Assembly (NCBI GenBank): GCA_016184315.1
Contig: JACPCU010000025.1
Span: 1 to 41,251 of the forward strand
DNA: 41,251 bases
Source: Nitrososphaerota archaeon
GTDB taxonomy: Archaea > Thermoproteota > Nitrososphaeria > Nitrososphaerales > JACQRY01
Direction of reading: 5' to 3'
The position numbers were made by a program, and so were the translations under genes. Below, one piece after another: positions 17,355-26,255 of this stretch. The notes beneath the pieces are model-generated. The model was not told the DNA's origin, did not search any database, and worked only from the letters and a program-made list of their open reading frames with translations. The stretch's first letter is position 1, and every line of letters starts with the position of its first letter.

Positions 17355-17440
17355 TAACAGAATTCCTGAACCGAAACTAAGTGTGACGATCTCATCGAAG
17401 ACTTCATGTGAAGTCTTGAATCTAGGCGTATTCCCTCCAC

Positions 17441-18436
17441 CTACGAAACACGGTTCACAGCCATATACGTGAGAGACTCCAAGATCCCTTTCGCGTTGCT
17501 CTCAGGCAACCCCGTAAGCTGTCCACGGGTTTGCACAGCAGTGGAGGCGGCAAGTTCACTAGCGTAATCAACAGAGCCAGCCTCAGTGACTATTCTCCTT
17601 ACCTCCGAAACATCCGAATCGGTGTACATTCTCCTACCTATGATGCCGAGGAGAAAATCTCTTCTCTTACTTGAGGTGTTAGATAAAGCATGGATGACCA
17701 GTATGTTCTTGGAGCTGTTCCTCAGATCTGTAAGAATGGGCTTACCCAGAATGCTAGCGTCTCCCATGACGTCCAAATAATCATCCCTGATCTGATAGGC
17801 TGTCCCGAAACCTTCGCCGAATCTTTGTAATGCTTTGGACAAGTTCTCAGATGCTCCTCCGACGACTGCTCCTGATGCAGCTGCGCCGCCAAGCAAGCAG
17901 CCTGTCTTTAGCTTCACCATCTGGATGTACTGCTCTAAGCGTGCTGTGGTGAGTGATAGAGTTTGGTCAAGATACTCACCTATGGCCGTCGCCTTGGCTG
18001 ATTCTCCCAGCAAGGAAAGAAGGGCGTAGAGTCTGTTCCCGTCCAACTTGCTCTTCTTGTATTCCACGACCTGCAAGAATATGTCGAAGATCAGCATATC
18101 TGAAGTAAGCAGGGCGGGTCCAAGCCCAAACTGTGAGTAGATTGTTGGCATGCCTCTCCTTCTGTCTGAGCTGTCGACAATGTCGTCTTGGATCAAGGAG
18201 GAGCTATGGGCAAGCTCGTAAGCGATAGCTATTGGTAAAGCTGGTTCCGCATCGCCTAATACTGCTTCGCATGAGAGAAGCGAGAGGATAGGACGAATTC
18301 TTTTCCCGCCTTGGAGAGCCCTTTTTGTAGCATTCTGTAGGAAAGGATAGATCATCGATTGGCGGTCAATGTACCTGTCTACCTTCTGAGCGTAAGAAGC
18401 GATTCTCACGTTCAGATCCGAGAGTGCCGTATCCAA
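17441..18436 (-). CDS. Geranylgeranyl/polyprenyl diphosphate synthase
   Basis: Condenses isopentenyl diphosphate with allylic diphosphates to make C20 (or similar) prenyl chains for archaeal lipids and carotenoids. The 331 residues show GGKRIRP at 43-49, the first Asp-rich motif DDIVD at about 84-88 and the second, DDYLD, at about 218-222. The residues upstream of the first motif (AHSSSLI) are small, which fits long-chain products, but chain length cannot be fixed by eye. The TTG start is leaderless: CCTTATACA on the minus strand lies about 29 bp upstream. Carotenoid-type genes lie 4 kb away, so the product may feed both lipid and pigment synthesis. Confidence 0.9.
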   Translation of the reverse strand: MDTALSDLNVRIASYAQKVDRYIDRQSMIYPFLQNATKRALQGGKRIRPILSLLSCEAVLGDAEPALPIAIAYELAHSSSLIQDDIVDSSDRRRGMPTIYSQFGLGPALLTSDMLIFDIFLQVVEYKKSKLDGNRLYALLSLLGESAKATAIGEYLDQTLSLTTARLEQYIQMVKLKTGCLLGGAAASGAVVGGASENLSKALQRFGEGFGTAYQIRDDYLDVMGDASILGKPILTDLRNSSKNILVIHALSNTSSKRRDFLLGIIGRRMYTDSDVSEVRRIVTEAGSVDYASELAASTAVQTRGQLTGLPESNAKGILESLTYMAVNRVS

Positions 18437-18615
18437 GTAATGGCCATAGAAGTCAAGAGATGTATAAGGTTTTTGGAGAGGTGGGCTTGGTCCCCTGACT
18501 ATTCAATTAAGTCTGATTTAGTCCAGATGGAACGCGTGTTGGACACGTTGCCAAAAGATAGCGCGCTTGCTTTGCCAAGACGGGCAATCTTCGCCTCGCA
18601 GCCTTACAAGACTGG

Positions 18616-18786
18616 TTGAGAAGACGGGATTGGCCAGGTCAACCGTATTGTCTCACCGGGGAAGAGATGTTGCTTCCTGTAGTCAACTCGCCTAGAGGCG
18701 GTGTGAAGGCTCACTGTGAGAAGTGTGAGATAGAGGGTTGGGTGACCCCGCTGATGAACCTTCCAAAGGAAGAGCACCTTAGCTGA
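18616..18786 (+). CDS. Possible small Cys-pair protein
   Basis: An open frame of 56 codons from TTG 18616 (39 codons from ATG 18667, which has GGGGAAG just upstream) just before the XPB gene. The translation contains HCEKCEIEGW, a CxxC pair, and ends with a charged tail. It would be a microprotein with half a zinc knuckle. No promoter is obvious. Low confidence: the evidence is composition and position only. Confidence 0.3.
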   Translation: MRRRDWPGQPYCLTGEEMLLPVVNSPRGGVKAHCEKCEIEGWVTPLMNLPKEEHLS

Positions 18787-18800
18787 GTATTCAACAAAGC

Positions 18801-18808
18801 AAATAAGC
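18801..18808 (+). promoter_or_regulatory. TATA box of the XPB-Bax1 operon
   Basis: AAATAAGC is centred 26 bp before TTG 18830, supporting leaderless translation from that TTG rather than from the ATG two codons later. Confidence 0.5.
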
Positions 18809-18829
18809 CTTTCATCTACGGTTAAAGCC

Positions 18830-20182
18830 TTGTCCATGCAGCCGGCAACCCTGTCCTTCGATAAGGGGAGCATACTCGTCAGGGGTGAGGTCAGAGTACC
18901 CTATGCTGCTTGGGATGATAGGGTGAAGGCCTTCAGGGCTCAAGCACTGTACTACAGGGAGATGGTTGAATATCTGAAGCGCAGTGGGCTCTTCTTCAAG
19001 GATTCCGTCCAAGACCCTGTACCCTGTCCGATGCTCAACTGCAGCCTTCAGCTGAGGGGCTATCAGCTCAATGCGCTGAAGGCTTGGGAGGATGCTGGGA
19101 GGAAGGGTGTCTTGGTGCTGCCTACGGGATCGGGGAAGACGGTGATAGCCATCAAAGCCATCGCCACGGTGAATGAACCGGTCATAGTAGTTGTCCCCAC
19201 CCTGGATCTGCTGGAGCAGTGGAGGAGTAGGTTGGAGGAGGAGCTGAAGGTTGAAGTCGGTGTCTACGGTGGAGGGGATAACGTGATCAAGGCTGTAACA
19301 GTGTCAACCTATGACTCCGCCTACCTTAGGGCTGGCGAATTGGGCAACAGGTTCAGCTTCATCGTCTTCGATGAGGTGCATCATCTTCCAGCTGAGGGAT
19401 ACAGGCAGATCGCCGAGATGTTCACCGCACCCTACAGGATGGGTTTAACCGCAACCTTGGAGAGAGAGGATATGCTTCACAGGGAGATCCCCCGGCTCGC
19501 AGGCGGCATCGTATACAGGCTCAAGCCTGACGATCTTGCTGGAAGATACCTCTCCAAATACACGTTGGAGAGGATCAGCCTAGATCTCACCGATGAAGAG
19601 AAGGCTGAGTATGAAAAGCATCACAGGATCTACACAGACTATCTTGCGAGCAGGGGGATCAGGCTTGCCTCGCCATTAGACTTTCAGAGGTTCATCATGA
19701 GGAGCGCAAGAGATAGGGATGCGAGGGAAGCATTGCTCGCAAGAAACAGGGCGATGGATGTAGCCTTCAACTCAGAGGCGAAGATCGATGCCTTGGAGGA
19801 GATACTCCGCTCAAGCCCTGAGGATCGTGTCTTAATATTTACGCAGCACAACCAGCTCGTATACAGAATCTCCAAGCGATTCCTATTGCCGTATATCACC
19901 CATCGGTCGGGTAAGGATGAGAGGGCTGAGGTGCTCAAGGGCTTCAGAGAGGGGAGGTATAGGGCAGTAGTAACCTCGAAGGTACTTGACGAAGGGATAG
20001 ATGTGCCTGAAGCATCCCTCGGGATCGTAGTAAGCGGGACAGGGAGCTCAAGAGAGTTCATACAGAGGTTGGGCAGGCTGTTGAGGAAGAAGGAGGGGAA
20101 GCAGGCGAGGCTCATCGAGCTCGTATCGAAGGCCACTTCAGAGTCTAGGACGAGCTGGAGGAGGAAGAGGGGCATAGGGTAA
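18830..20182 (+). CDS. xpb: Archaeal XPB (Rad25-type) DNA helicase
   Basis: Superfamily 2 DNA helicase related to the TFIIH subunit XPB. It acts with the Bax1 nuclease, encoded next, in DNA repair. Residues 1-75 form the damage-recognition part. Walker A LPTGSGKT is at about 97-104, the DEAD-like box is DEVHH (DExH), then the GLTATLERED motif III region, and in helicase lobe 2 IFTQHN, SKVLDEGIDVPEA and QRLGRLLRKK (motif VI). The length of 450 matches archaeal XPB. The Bax1 gene begins 21 bp downstream. Confidence 0.95.
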   Translation: MSMQPATLSFDKGSILVRGEVRVPYAAWDDRVKAFRAQALYYREMVEYLKRSGLFFKDSVQDPVPCPMLNCSLQLRGYQLNALKAWEDAGRKGVLVLPTGSGKTVIAIKAIATVNEPVIVVVPTLDLLEQWRSRLEEELKVEVGVYGGGDNVIKAVTVSTYDSAYLRAGELGNRFSFIVFDEVHHLPAEGYRQIAEMFTAPYRMGLTATLEREDMLHREIPRLAGGIVYRLKPDDLAGRYLSKYTLERISLDLTDEEKAEYEKHHRIYTDYLASRGIRLASPLDFQRFIMRSARDRDAREALLARNRAMDVAFNSEAKIDALEEILRSSPEDRVLIFTQHNQLVYRISKRFLLPYITHRSGKDERAEVLKGFREGRYRAVVTSKVLDEGIDVPEASLGIVVSGTGSSREFIQRLGRLLRKKEGKQARLIELVSKATSESRTSWRRKRGIG

Positions 20183-20203
20183 GCCAGAAAGGACGGGGTT
20201 CAA

Positions 20204-21787
20204 TTGCTTCCATCAAATCTCCTAAGAGCCAGGGTTTCAAAGGGTAAGATACATCCAGTCTACGCACCCCTCGAACAGAATACTCTAGGGTTGGCTGAGC
20301 AGATGGTCGAAGTGTACCAACGCAATGTGGGCAGGAAGAAGGCCTTTCTCATCCAGAGGCTGAAGAGCCTCGAGGCTGAAGGCTTCGACTACAGGCTCGT
20401 CAGGGGGCTTGCAACACTTCTTGAGAGGAGATGCGTCTTCGAAGTGGAGAACACCATAGATCCCGAACACGCTAGGAGAACGGTCTTCGAAGAAGCCAGC
20501 AGAAGAAGAGCTGTAGGCGTAGATGAAAGGGAGAGGGTCATCAGGGACATGGCTTTGAAGCTCAACCTCAGCCCAGACGCCCTCGAAAAATCCCTTTGGA
20601 GCGATGTGGAAGAAGAGCTCATCCTAAATGAATTCGAACCCCTAGACCCAATAGCGCTCATCAAATACTACAACCTCTCCCTTGCGCAGACTACGCTCTT
20701 CAAATCATTAAGAATGGAGTTCACAGCCTCAGGTAACTGGAAGAACATCTTTAGAGCAGTGAAGCGTCTAGGCCTCATGTACCACGTCGAACAGGCTGAT
20801 GAAGGCTACATCGTCTCCGTGGATGGACCCTTATCCTTGTTCAAGATGACCGACAGATACGGAACATCCCTCGCGAAACTGCTGCCTCAAATAGTGTGCG
20901 CAGAATCGTGGAGGCTGAAGGCTGACATCATCGGCAGAAAGAAGAGCAGGATATTCACGTTCGAAGCCGAGAGTGATGACGTGAAGGGCATAATGGAGGA
21001 TCTGGAGCGTGAAGACCTTCTCCAACTGTATGATAGCACCGTAGAGGAGAGGTTCGCCAAAGGCTTCAACTCCTATGGTACAGGCTGGGTGTTGAGGAGG
21101 GAGCCTGAGCCCCTCATAGCGGGTAGGCATGTGCTGATCCCTGACTTCAGCTTCGAAAGGTATGGTGTCAAGGTGTATCTGGAGGTAGTGGGGTTCTGGA
21201 CACCGGAATACTTGGAGCGGAAGATCAGCAAGCTCAACTCCATATCCAATGTCGATATCCTTGTAGCGGTGGATGAAAGCCTTGCCTGCTCGAAGCTTCA
21301 AAGGCTGAGGGGTAAGGTGTTCTACTATTCGAAGGACGTCCCCTTGAAGCCTATCCTTGACCACCTTAGAAGCCGTGAGGAGGAGATCCTTGTCGAGCAG
21401 GCTGGAGCCTTGCGGAGGCAGGGTGTACGGCTGGAAGGAGCTGTGGTAAGTATCGAAGATCTAGCTGCAGTCCACGAGCTTCCACCGGAGATCGTCAGAA
21501 GGGCCCTTGCAGACTTTGATGTAAATGGGTATAGAAGGATCGGAGAATATTATGTCAAGGAGGAGAGAGTTGAAGAATTGAAGGAGAAGATTGAGGGGCT
21601 TGGCGAAGCCAAGCTCTCGGAGGCTGAAACAGTTATAGAAGCCTACGGACTAACGAATCCACATCAGGTCTTGGAGGCCCTTGGTTACACAATCATGTGG
21701 GAAGGATTGGATTACGGGAAGAGCAGGATAAAGAAGGCAGCGTCTCCTGAAAGCGGCCGAAGTTCGACGACAACCCAAGATTTGTAG
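20204..21787 (+). CDS. bax1: Bax1 nuclease (DUF790), partner of XPB
   Basis: Structure-specific endonuclease that forms a complex with archaeal XPB. The 527 residues are collinear with DUF790 proteins: the N-terminal MLPSNLLRARVSKGKIHPVY signature and, around residues 305-335, the nuclease motif IPDFSFER…VYLEVVGFWTPEYLERK (D…ExV of the PD-(D/E)XK type). The TTG start follows a weak purine stretch. It forms an operon with xpb. The final ~15 residues are low-complexity (SPESGRSSTTT); another frame overlapping this end encodes a plausible KCGC-containing tail (see findings). Confidence 0.93.
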   Translation: MLPSNLLRARVSKGKIHPVYAPLEQNTLGLAEQMVEVYQRNVGRKKAFLIQRLKSLEAEGFDYRLVRGLATLLERRCVFEVENTIDPEHARRTVFEEASRRRAVGVDERERVIRDMALKLNLSPDALEKSLWSDVEEELILNEFEPLDPIALIKYYNLSLAQTTLFKSLRMEFTASGNWKNIFRAVKRLGLMYHVEQADEGYIVSVDGPLSLFKMTDRYGTSLAKLLPQIVCAESWRLKADIIGRKKSRIFTFEAESDDVKGIMEDLEREDLLQLYDSTVEERFAKGFNSYGTGWVLRREPEPLIAGRHVLIPDFSFERYGVKVYLEVVGFWTPEYLERKISKLNSISNVDILVAVDESLACSKLQRLRGKVFYYSKDVPLKPILDHLRSREEEILVEQAGALRRQGVRLEGAVVSIEDLAAVHELPPEIVRRALADFDVNGYRRIGEYYVKEERVEELKEKIEGLGEAKLSEAETVIEAYGLTNPHQVLEALGYTIMWEGLDYGKSRIKKAASPESGRSSTTTQDL

Positions 21788-22003
21788 TCATCAAGAATCA
21801 TTGGAAGTGTGGCTGCACGGTGATCCATAGCCTAGAAGATGAATACTATGTTGCCTGATGGCTTAGCTGGATATCCTCTTTCCTTATTTTCTCCTAAGCC
21901 GGAGAGATGCAATCACAGCTAGTTTAGAGAGGCTCTTAGACTCTCGTAGAATTGAATTACGATGAGCAAGCAGCAGATACGGTGAATTGCTGGATATGTT
22001 CAC

Positions 22004-22228
22004 TCATTGCGCATTCTTGGTTCTTCTTAATACCAATACACATACGATAAGAATCGGTAGGTACATCGCCACTGCGAAGCTAATGCTTGACTCTGGAGTC
22101 CGGAAAGACTTGATCGGCGAACCTACAATTGAAACACCAACGAACAAGACAAGTACTCCAAGAATAGCTGCTATGGTTGCTTGGATTCCTTTTCGATCAT
22201 TCACTTTTACTATCTTGGGCTCTTCCAT
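22004..22228 (-). CDS. Small two-helix membrane protein
   Basis: A protein of 74 residues with two hydrophobic segments (about 16-37 and 48-68) and charged ends. Its ATG comes 3 bp after the stop of the CruF-like gene, and the purine stretch AAGGTAGGA can act as SD, so it is translationally linked to that gene. No family recognised. It may assist the carotenoid hydratase in the membrane, by position only. Confidence 0.6.
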   Translation of the reverse strand: MEEPKIVKVNDRKGIQATIAAILGVLVLFVGVSIVGSPIKSFRTPESSISFAVAMYLPILIVCVLVLRRTKNAQ

Positions 22229-22231
22229 GGG

Positions 22232-22936
22232 TCATCCTACCTTGATATAGGAAAAAGGCATCATAGCTGCTTGTACAAGTATCAACAACAGCGTCACCAC
22301 GATGCTGAGAACGACTAGCCTGAAAGCAAACCTAATTATCTTTGATTCAGACGATACTACATTTCCTTTGAACAACAGCTTCTCGATGGCACTCAGTCCC
22401 TTCAAAGGCCTGTAGTCGAGCACGGTGTGTTCGAACGCTATGTCGTAGAAGAACACCAACAGAAACCAGCCTACCCAGTTGTAGGCCGGCACGCCTAGTA
22501 CGTAGATTGAAGGTGCAAGCCACACCCATAACTCATTAGAAGATGCTACAGGATCTATGACCGCATCCATGTTCACCGCCAGTAGACCAGAGGCCACCGC
22601 CTGCACAACTGCACGCCTCTTTGGAAGTATCACCTCATGCACGACTATGAATGAAGATAGGGCAACCACAAACCAGCCCAGCTCAATCCACAACGGTACC
22701 AGACCAACCCAGAACAAGTAACCCGGGTATTCAGTAAGGAAGAGCCCGGCAAATCCATAATAAGTATAGGATCCGGTCACCACACCAATATTCTCTATTG
22801 GAGCAGTCCACAGGATCGAGCCGGCAAAAAAGATGAGTGTCTTGACTCTCCCGTACCTTCTAAACCCAGCATACAACATGACAATGGCCAACAGGACAGC
22901 TCCAATCTCAGCGAGCAGTGGTACAAGAGAATTCAA
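22232..22936 (-). CDS. cruF: Carotenoid hydratase, CruF/bisanhydrobacterioruberin hydratase family
   Basis: Integral membrane protein of the PF04240 family, which hydrates the psi-ends of acyclic carotenoids; in archaea it makes bacterioruberin from bisanhydrobacterioruberin. The 234 residues carry about seven helices and family-typical features: the TAPIENIGV segment, the internal NMDAVIDPVA motif and VPAYNWVGWFL. The TTG start has no strong SD. The neighbouring UbiA-type prenyltransferase, divergent from it, suits the prenyl-addition step of C50 carotenoid synthesis. No phytoene synthase or desaturase is in the window. Confidence 0.82.
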   Translation of the reverse strand: MNSLVPLLAEIGAVLLAIVMLYAGFRRYGRVKTLIFFAGSILWTAPIENIGVVTGSYTYYGFAGLFLTEYPGYLFWVGLVPLWIELGWFVVALSSFIVVHEVILPKRRAVVQAVASGLLAVNMDAVIDPVASSNELWVWLAPSIYVLGVPAYNWVGWFLLVFFYDIAFEHTVLDYRPLKGLSAIEKLLFKGNVVSSESKIIRFAFRLVVLSIVVTLLLILVQAAMMPFSYIKVG

Positions 22937-23016
22937 TCCGGATCGCCAGACACGCTCCCAGTCTAGTCTCCATTAAACGCTTCTATTCAAACTTCTGGCC
23001 GTCCTCGCTTTACCCG

Positions 23017-23026
23017 CTTTATATAA
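23017..23026. promoter_or_regulatory. Symmetrical TATA element between divergent carotenoid genes
   Basis: CTTTATATAA lies in the 208-bp divergent spacer. Its TTATATAA core is palindromic and could direct initiation both ways: towards the CruF gene (leader about 60 nt) and towards the UbiA gene (leader about 98 nt). Confidence 0.4.
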
Positions 23027-23144
23027 CCCCCCTAAATCAGCTCTATGCCCGTGCGCGGAACCCGGCAAGCCACGACAATTGAACAACACCGCGGGGCTGA
23101 ACCTTTTTGAACCCCCACCTTGCTCAAAGCGTAGTCCACCATAG

Positions 23145-24041
23145 ATGACATCCCAGGGAAACGTCACTGCTGCTTCTCTAAGAAGCCGGGTCTTCGCTGA
23201 AGTGATTTACGGAGGCCATATGCCCGCGCTGGACACCAGCGCCTTCACCTTCACCACATCTCTTTTACTAGGTTTTTTTCCAACAGTTGACCTTCTAGTC
23301 GCAGCCTACCTGTTCACCTACGGCTCGTATACGTTGAACCGCAAAAGAGAGGCTGAGCTCGACGCTGTAAGCAACCCTGAGCGAACCAAGTATATCCTTG
23401 GACGAGCCAAGTACCTCAACCTGATCATAGGCCTATGCTACCTTGGTTCACTGCTCATAGCGTTCAACAGAAATCTCCTGTTTCTTGCAGCCCTCTTCGC
23501 GCCTCTGATTCTAAGCTACTTCTACAACATCGGCTCCAAGAAGTTCGTCGGCGTAATGGGCGCTTCACGGCTAAAAGAGAAGTTTCTCATCAAGAACATC
23601 GCTGTGTCAGCCGGATGGGCCTTAATCCCTTTCCTTGTCCTCCTCTACTTTGGAGCAGGAGTTTCTCCTGCCGTACCAGTGGTTTTCATCTTCATCTTTC
23701 TACGTGTCTTCATTAACACCGTCTTCTGTGACATACGGGATGTTGACAGTGATCGGGCTGCGAATATCCGCACGATACCCTTGATGGTAGGAATCAGGAA
23801 GACCAAGCTCCTTCTTCTAGGGGTGAACACGTTTTCGGGGCTTCTTGTCTTTGCTTCAACTCTAGGGGGGCTTCTCCCACCGATGGCTTACGTGGTTAAC
23901 TTGGTGACCTTGTATGGCTATTACTATCTGCTAAGGTCTTTCAAGCCCAATGTTAACATGAAGTATCTGTGCGACTTTGTGGCTGAAGGAGAAGAGCTGT
24001 TCGGTGTTCTACTTGCTGTGACGGGTTTGATGCTCACCTAG
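23145..24041 (+). CDS. UbiA-family prenyltransferase (possible lycopene elongase)
   Basis: Membrane prenyltransferase of 298 residues with about eight helices. The first Asp-type motif is a variant, NRKREAELD (65-73, with R replacing the usual first D), and the second is DIRDVDSD (196-203); these bind Mg-diphosphate. In carotenoid clusters such enzymes elongate lycopene with C5 units to give C45/C50 carotenoids. Its divergence from cruF supports that, but other UbiA enzymes (menaquinone or archaeol-type lipid synthesis) cannot be excluded. The ATG at 23145 has no clear SD. Confidence 0.75.
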   Translation: MTSQGNVTAASLRSRVFAEVIYGGHMPALDTSAFTFTTSLLLGFFPTVDLLVAAYLFTYGSYTLNRKREAELDAVSNPERTKYILGRAKYLNLIIGLCYLGSLLIAFNRNLLFLAALFAPLILSYFYNIGSKKFVGVMGASRLKEKFLIKNIAVSAGWALIPFLVLLYFGAGVSPAVPVVFIFIFLRVFINTVFCDIRDVDSDRAANIRTIPLMVGIRKTKLLLLGVNTFSGLLVFASTLGGLLPPMAYVVNLVTLYGYYYLLRSFKPNVNMKYLCDFVAEGEELFGVLLAVTGLMLT

Positions 24042-24053
24042 GAGAATCTGCTT

Positions 24054-24812
24054 CTACAGCGCTATGGCGTTGGGGTAAACCTCGATACCATGGCTGGTTA
24101 TCTTATATGGATGAGGCTGAGCGTCATGGTCTACGCCCCTCATCTTCTCAACCGTGAATACCCTGATCAGTCCTCCCTCCGCCTTCACGACCTTCCTCAT
24201 GGTTATTACCCCCTGCGCGAGGAACTCCTCGAACTGATATCTGCGGTCGATCGATGACTCGGACAGCTCTGTCACGAACATGGTTGTGCATCCTAGGTCA
24301 GCTATTCCCTCCATCAAGTCGAAGAGCGCGGTTCTCCTTTCAACTTCACCGGGATACTGCAGGGTGAAGACTGCAAGAGGGTCTACGACAAGCCTTTTAG
24401 CGCCAATTTCTGTAACGCTCTTCTTGATTACGTCAATAAGCGAGACAAGAGAGAACTCTCGTTTGCCAATGGTAAGAGTGCCTATCTTAACTTCTCCTGG
24501 GAGCCTTCTGATAGGACAGGCATCGATCATACTGATCTTTCGCTGCTTCTCCAGACCCGCCAAGTCCCAACCGAAGTTCAAGGCGTTGACCTTCAGCTGA
24601 GTTACGCCCTCGTCTAACGTTACGTATACCCCTGGCTCGTTGAAGGTGATGGCTCCTTGGCATATGAATTGGAGGGTAAGTGTGGTTTTGCCGGTGCCCG
24701 GGCCTCCGAGCACAAAGACTACGTAGCCCTTTGGTATACCTTTGTCTTTGAGGAGTTCATCAACACCTTTGATCCCGGTCTGGGTGTAGGTCACCGCCGT
24801 GCTTTCAGGCAT
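24054..24812 (-). CDS. KaiC-like RecA-superfamily ATPase, single domain
   Basis: A single-domain KaiC-like protein (252 residues). Walker A GGPGTGKT is at about 36-43, followed by TLTLQFICQGA, the YVTLDEG segment, Walker B-like RLVVDPLAVF and the family C-terminal VEKMRGVDHD motif. These archaeal ATPases act in signalling or regulation, and related ones drive archaellum assembly (ArlH). No kaiB or archaellum gene is adjacent, so the role is open. The gene has a TATA box (ACTTATAAG) around 24869-24877. Confidence 0.85.
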   Translation of the reverse strand: MPESTAVTYTQTGIKGVDELLKDKGIPKGYVVFVLGGPGTGKTTLTLQFICQGAITFNEPGVYVTLDEGVTQLKVNALNFGWDLAGLEKQRKISMIDACPIRRLPGEVKIGTLTIGKREFSLVSLIDVIKKSVTEIGAKRLVVDPLAVFTLQYPGEVERRTALFDLMEGIADLGCTTMFVTELSESSIDRRYQFEEFLAQGVITMRKVVKAEGGLIRVFTVEKMRGVDHDAQPHPYKITSHGIEVYPNAIAL

Positions 24813-24979
24813 TAAGAGGCACTTGGCTTCGCGTTTATCGCGATGATTATTAAGCTTGCTCTGCTCTACTTATAAGTTCTTAACAGGAATTGTAATAAAG
24901 GGCTAGTTTTTACCGTGATTTGTCACTGGTTGGATGATGGGTTACTTTTGAAGCGAGTTTTTCGCTGATGGGTTTTATC

Positions 24980-26038
24980 TCATCGTCCTCTTGTAGCTAC
25001 TTCATAGGCTTCTGTCAGATATTTTATTGCCTTACTGAACTGTCCGTCGTCGAAGGCTTGCTGGGCACGGTTGATCTCCCTTGTGAATGTTTCCGCTGCT
25101 TTGCCGCTCAGCGTCGACCCCAAGGGTGCTACTGTCACGTAGATGCCGCCGTAGAGATCGTTGATCACCTGTAGCACTTCAGGTATGTTAGATAAGCGTT
25201 CAAGGGTTGCCACTGCGTCTCTACTGTTTTCGAAGGAGCTTCGCAATTTGTCGAGCTGCGCGTCCGTGACTGCTTGGAAGAGTTCTTCTGAAGCGTCGCT
25301 CAGTCTCCTGGCTGTTTGCGGGTCAGTGCTGGCCGCAGCTAACCCATCCACTGTTGCTATTGACGTGATAAGACCCATCATATATGGCAGTAGATTGTCG
25401 TCGAGCCTCGAAATTACGGTCTTAGCTTCTCTAGTTACCCAAGCTTCTGATGTTGCTGGACCATTTCTAAAGGATGCAGATGCTGGTCTGATCGTGTAGG
25501 ATTGGGTTACTAGGTAGCCGGTGGCCTCCAATGGGAATACGGTTCTGATCTCCTGCTTCTCACCCTGCCTCATCTGGTCGAACAGGATCTCCCCCGCGGG
25601 CAGCGGTGAGGGCACTACTGCACTAGGTATGCGCGCAGATACTTTCCCATCGTTCACCCTCACGTCAAGCAGATCCGGGGCTGCAGAAAGGTCAACTACT
25701 GGTAGCCCACCTAATGCGCTTTTCAAGAGGAGATATGCGTCTTGGTTGTCTACCAATGTGAATATCGCGATAGGGATTCCAGTAGTCCAAACCACGTATT
25801 GCGCTACCTCAAAGTTTCTCCCCGAGTTGGACTTCGTTATGTGGTACACGTCCACCTCCAGGAATCCAGGGGGAAGAGGACCCGCGTCGTCTACGTCTAT
25901 GGAAATATCTCTGAACTCGGCGAAGCCTGCTTGAGCTATGTTCCACCCTCTTTCGGCGGGCTGCGCATGCACTATCGGGATAGCCGATACAAGTATCAGA
26001 GCTGCGACTAACAGTGCGGGAAGGGTTTTCCTGTTCAT
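24980..26038 (-). CDS. Secreted protein of unknown function
   Basis: ATG 26038 was chosen because it gives a clean Sec signal peptide (MNRKTLPALLVAALILVSA…VHA, cleavage near residue 25) and lies just after a TATA-like CTTAAATG (about 26063-26070); a TTG six codons upstream is an alternative. The mature ~325 residues have a beta-rich N-terminal domain (FLEVDVYHITKS…) and a helical C-terminal third (residues ~215-350) ending in a repeat-like ‘AQQAFDDGQFSKAIKYLTEAYEVA’-type helix pair that resembles a TPR unit. Family not recognised. Likely extracellular or membrane-surface. Confidence 0.65.
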   Translation of the reverse strand: MNRKTLPALLVAALILVSAIPIVHAQPAERGWNIAQAGFAEFRDISIDVDDAGPLPPGFLEVDVYHITKSNSGRNFEVAQYVVWTTGIPIAIFTLVDNQDAYLLLKSALGGLPVVDLSAAPDLLDVRVNDGKVSARIPSAVVPSPLPAGEILFDQMRQGEKQEIRTVFPLEATGYLVTQSYTIRPASASFRNGPATSEAWVTREAKTVISRLDDNLLPYMMGLITSIATVDGLAAASTDPQTARRLSDASEELFQAVTDAQLDKLRSSFENSRDAVATLERLSNIPEVLQVINDLYGGIYVTVAPLGSTLSGKAAETFTREINRAQQAFDDGQFSKAIKYLTEAYEVATRGR

Positions 26039-26255
26039 GACACATCTGTTCAACACTTAAACATTTAAGCGTTACTGCTGTATGGGATTCCTTCCGACAA
26101 CACATTCTTAAGTATCAGGAAAGAAACTTGGAGCATGATAATAGCCGGTAGTTTCGGAATGAACAAGTTTAACGCTGAGCAAAGAATTGCACATATTAGT
26201 CAACCGTGGCCTAGCACAAACCTTATCTCAAGTCACGGATCAAAGTGAGATAGAC

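Noticed and set aside
24054-24812. KaiC-like gene considered as archaellum ArlH or a circadian KaiC
   Set aside because: No arlI/J or kaiB next to it and a retained full Walker A with generic KaiC-like features; assignment to either role is not supported.
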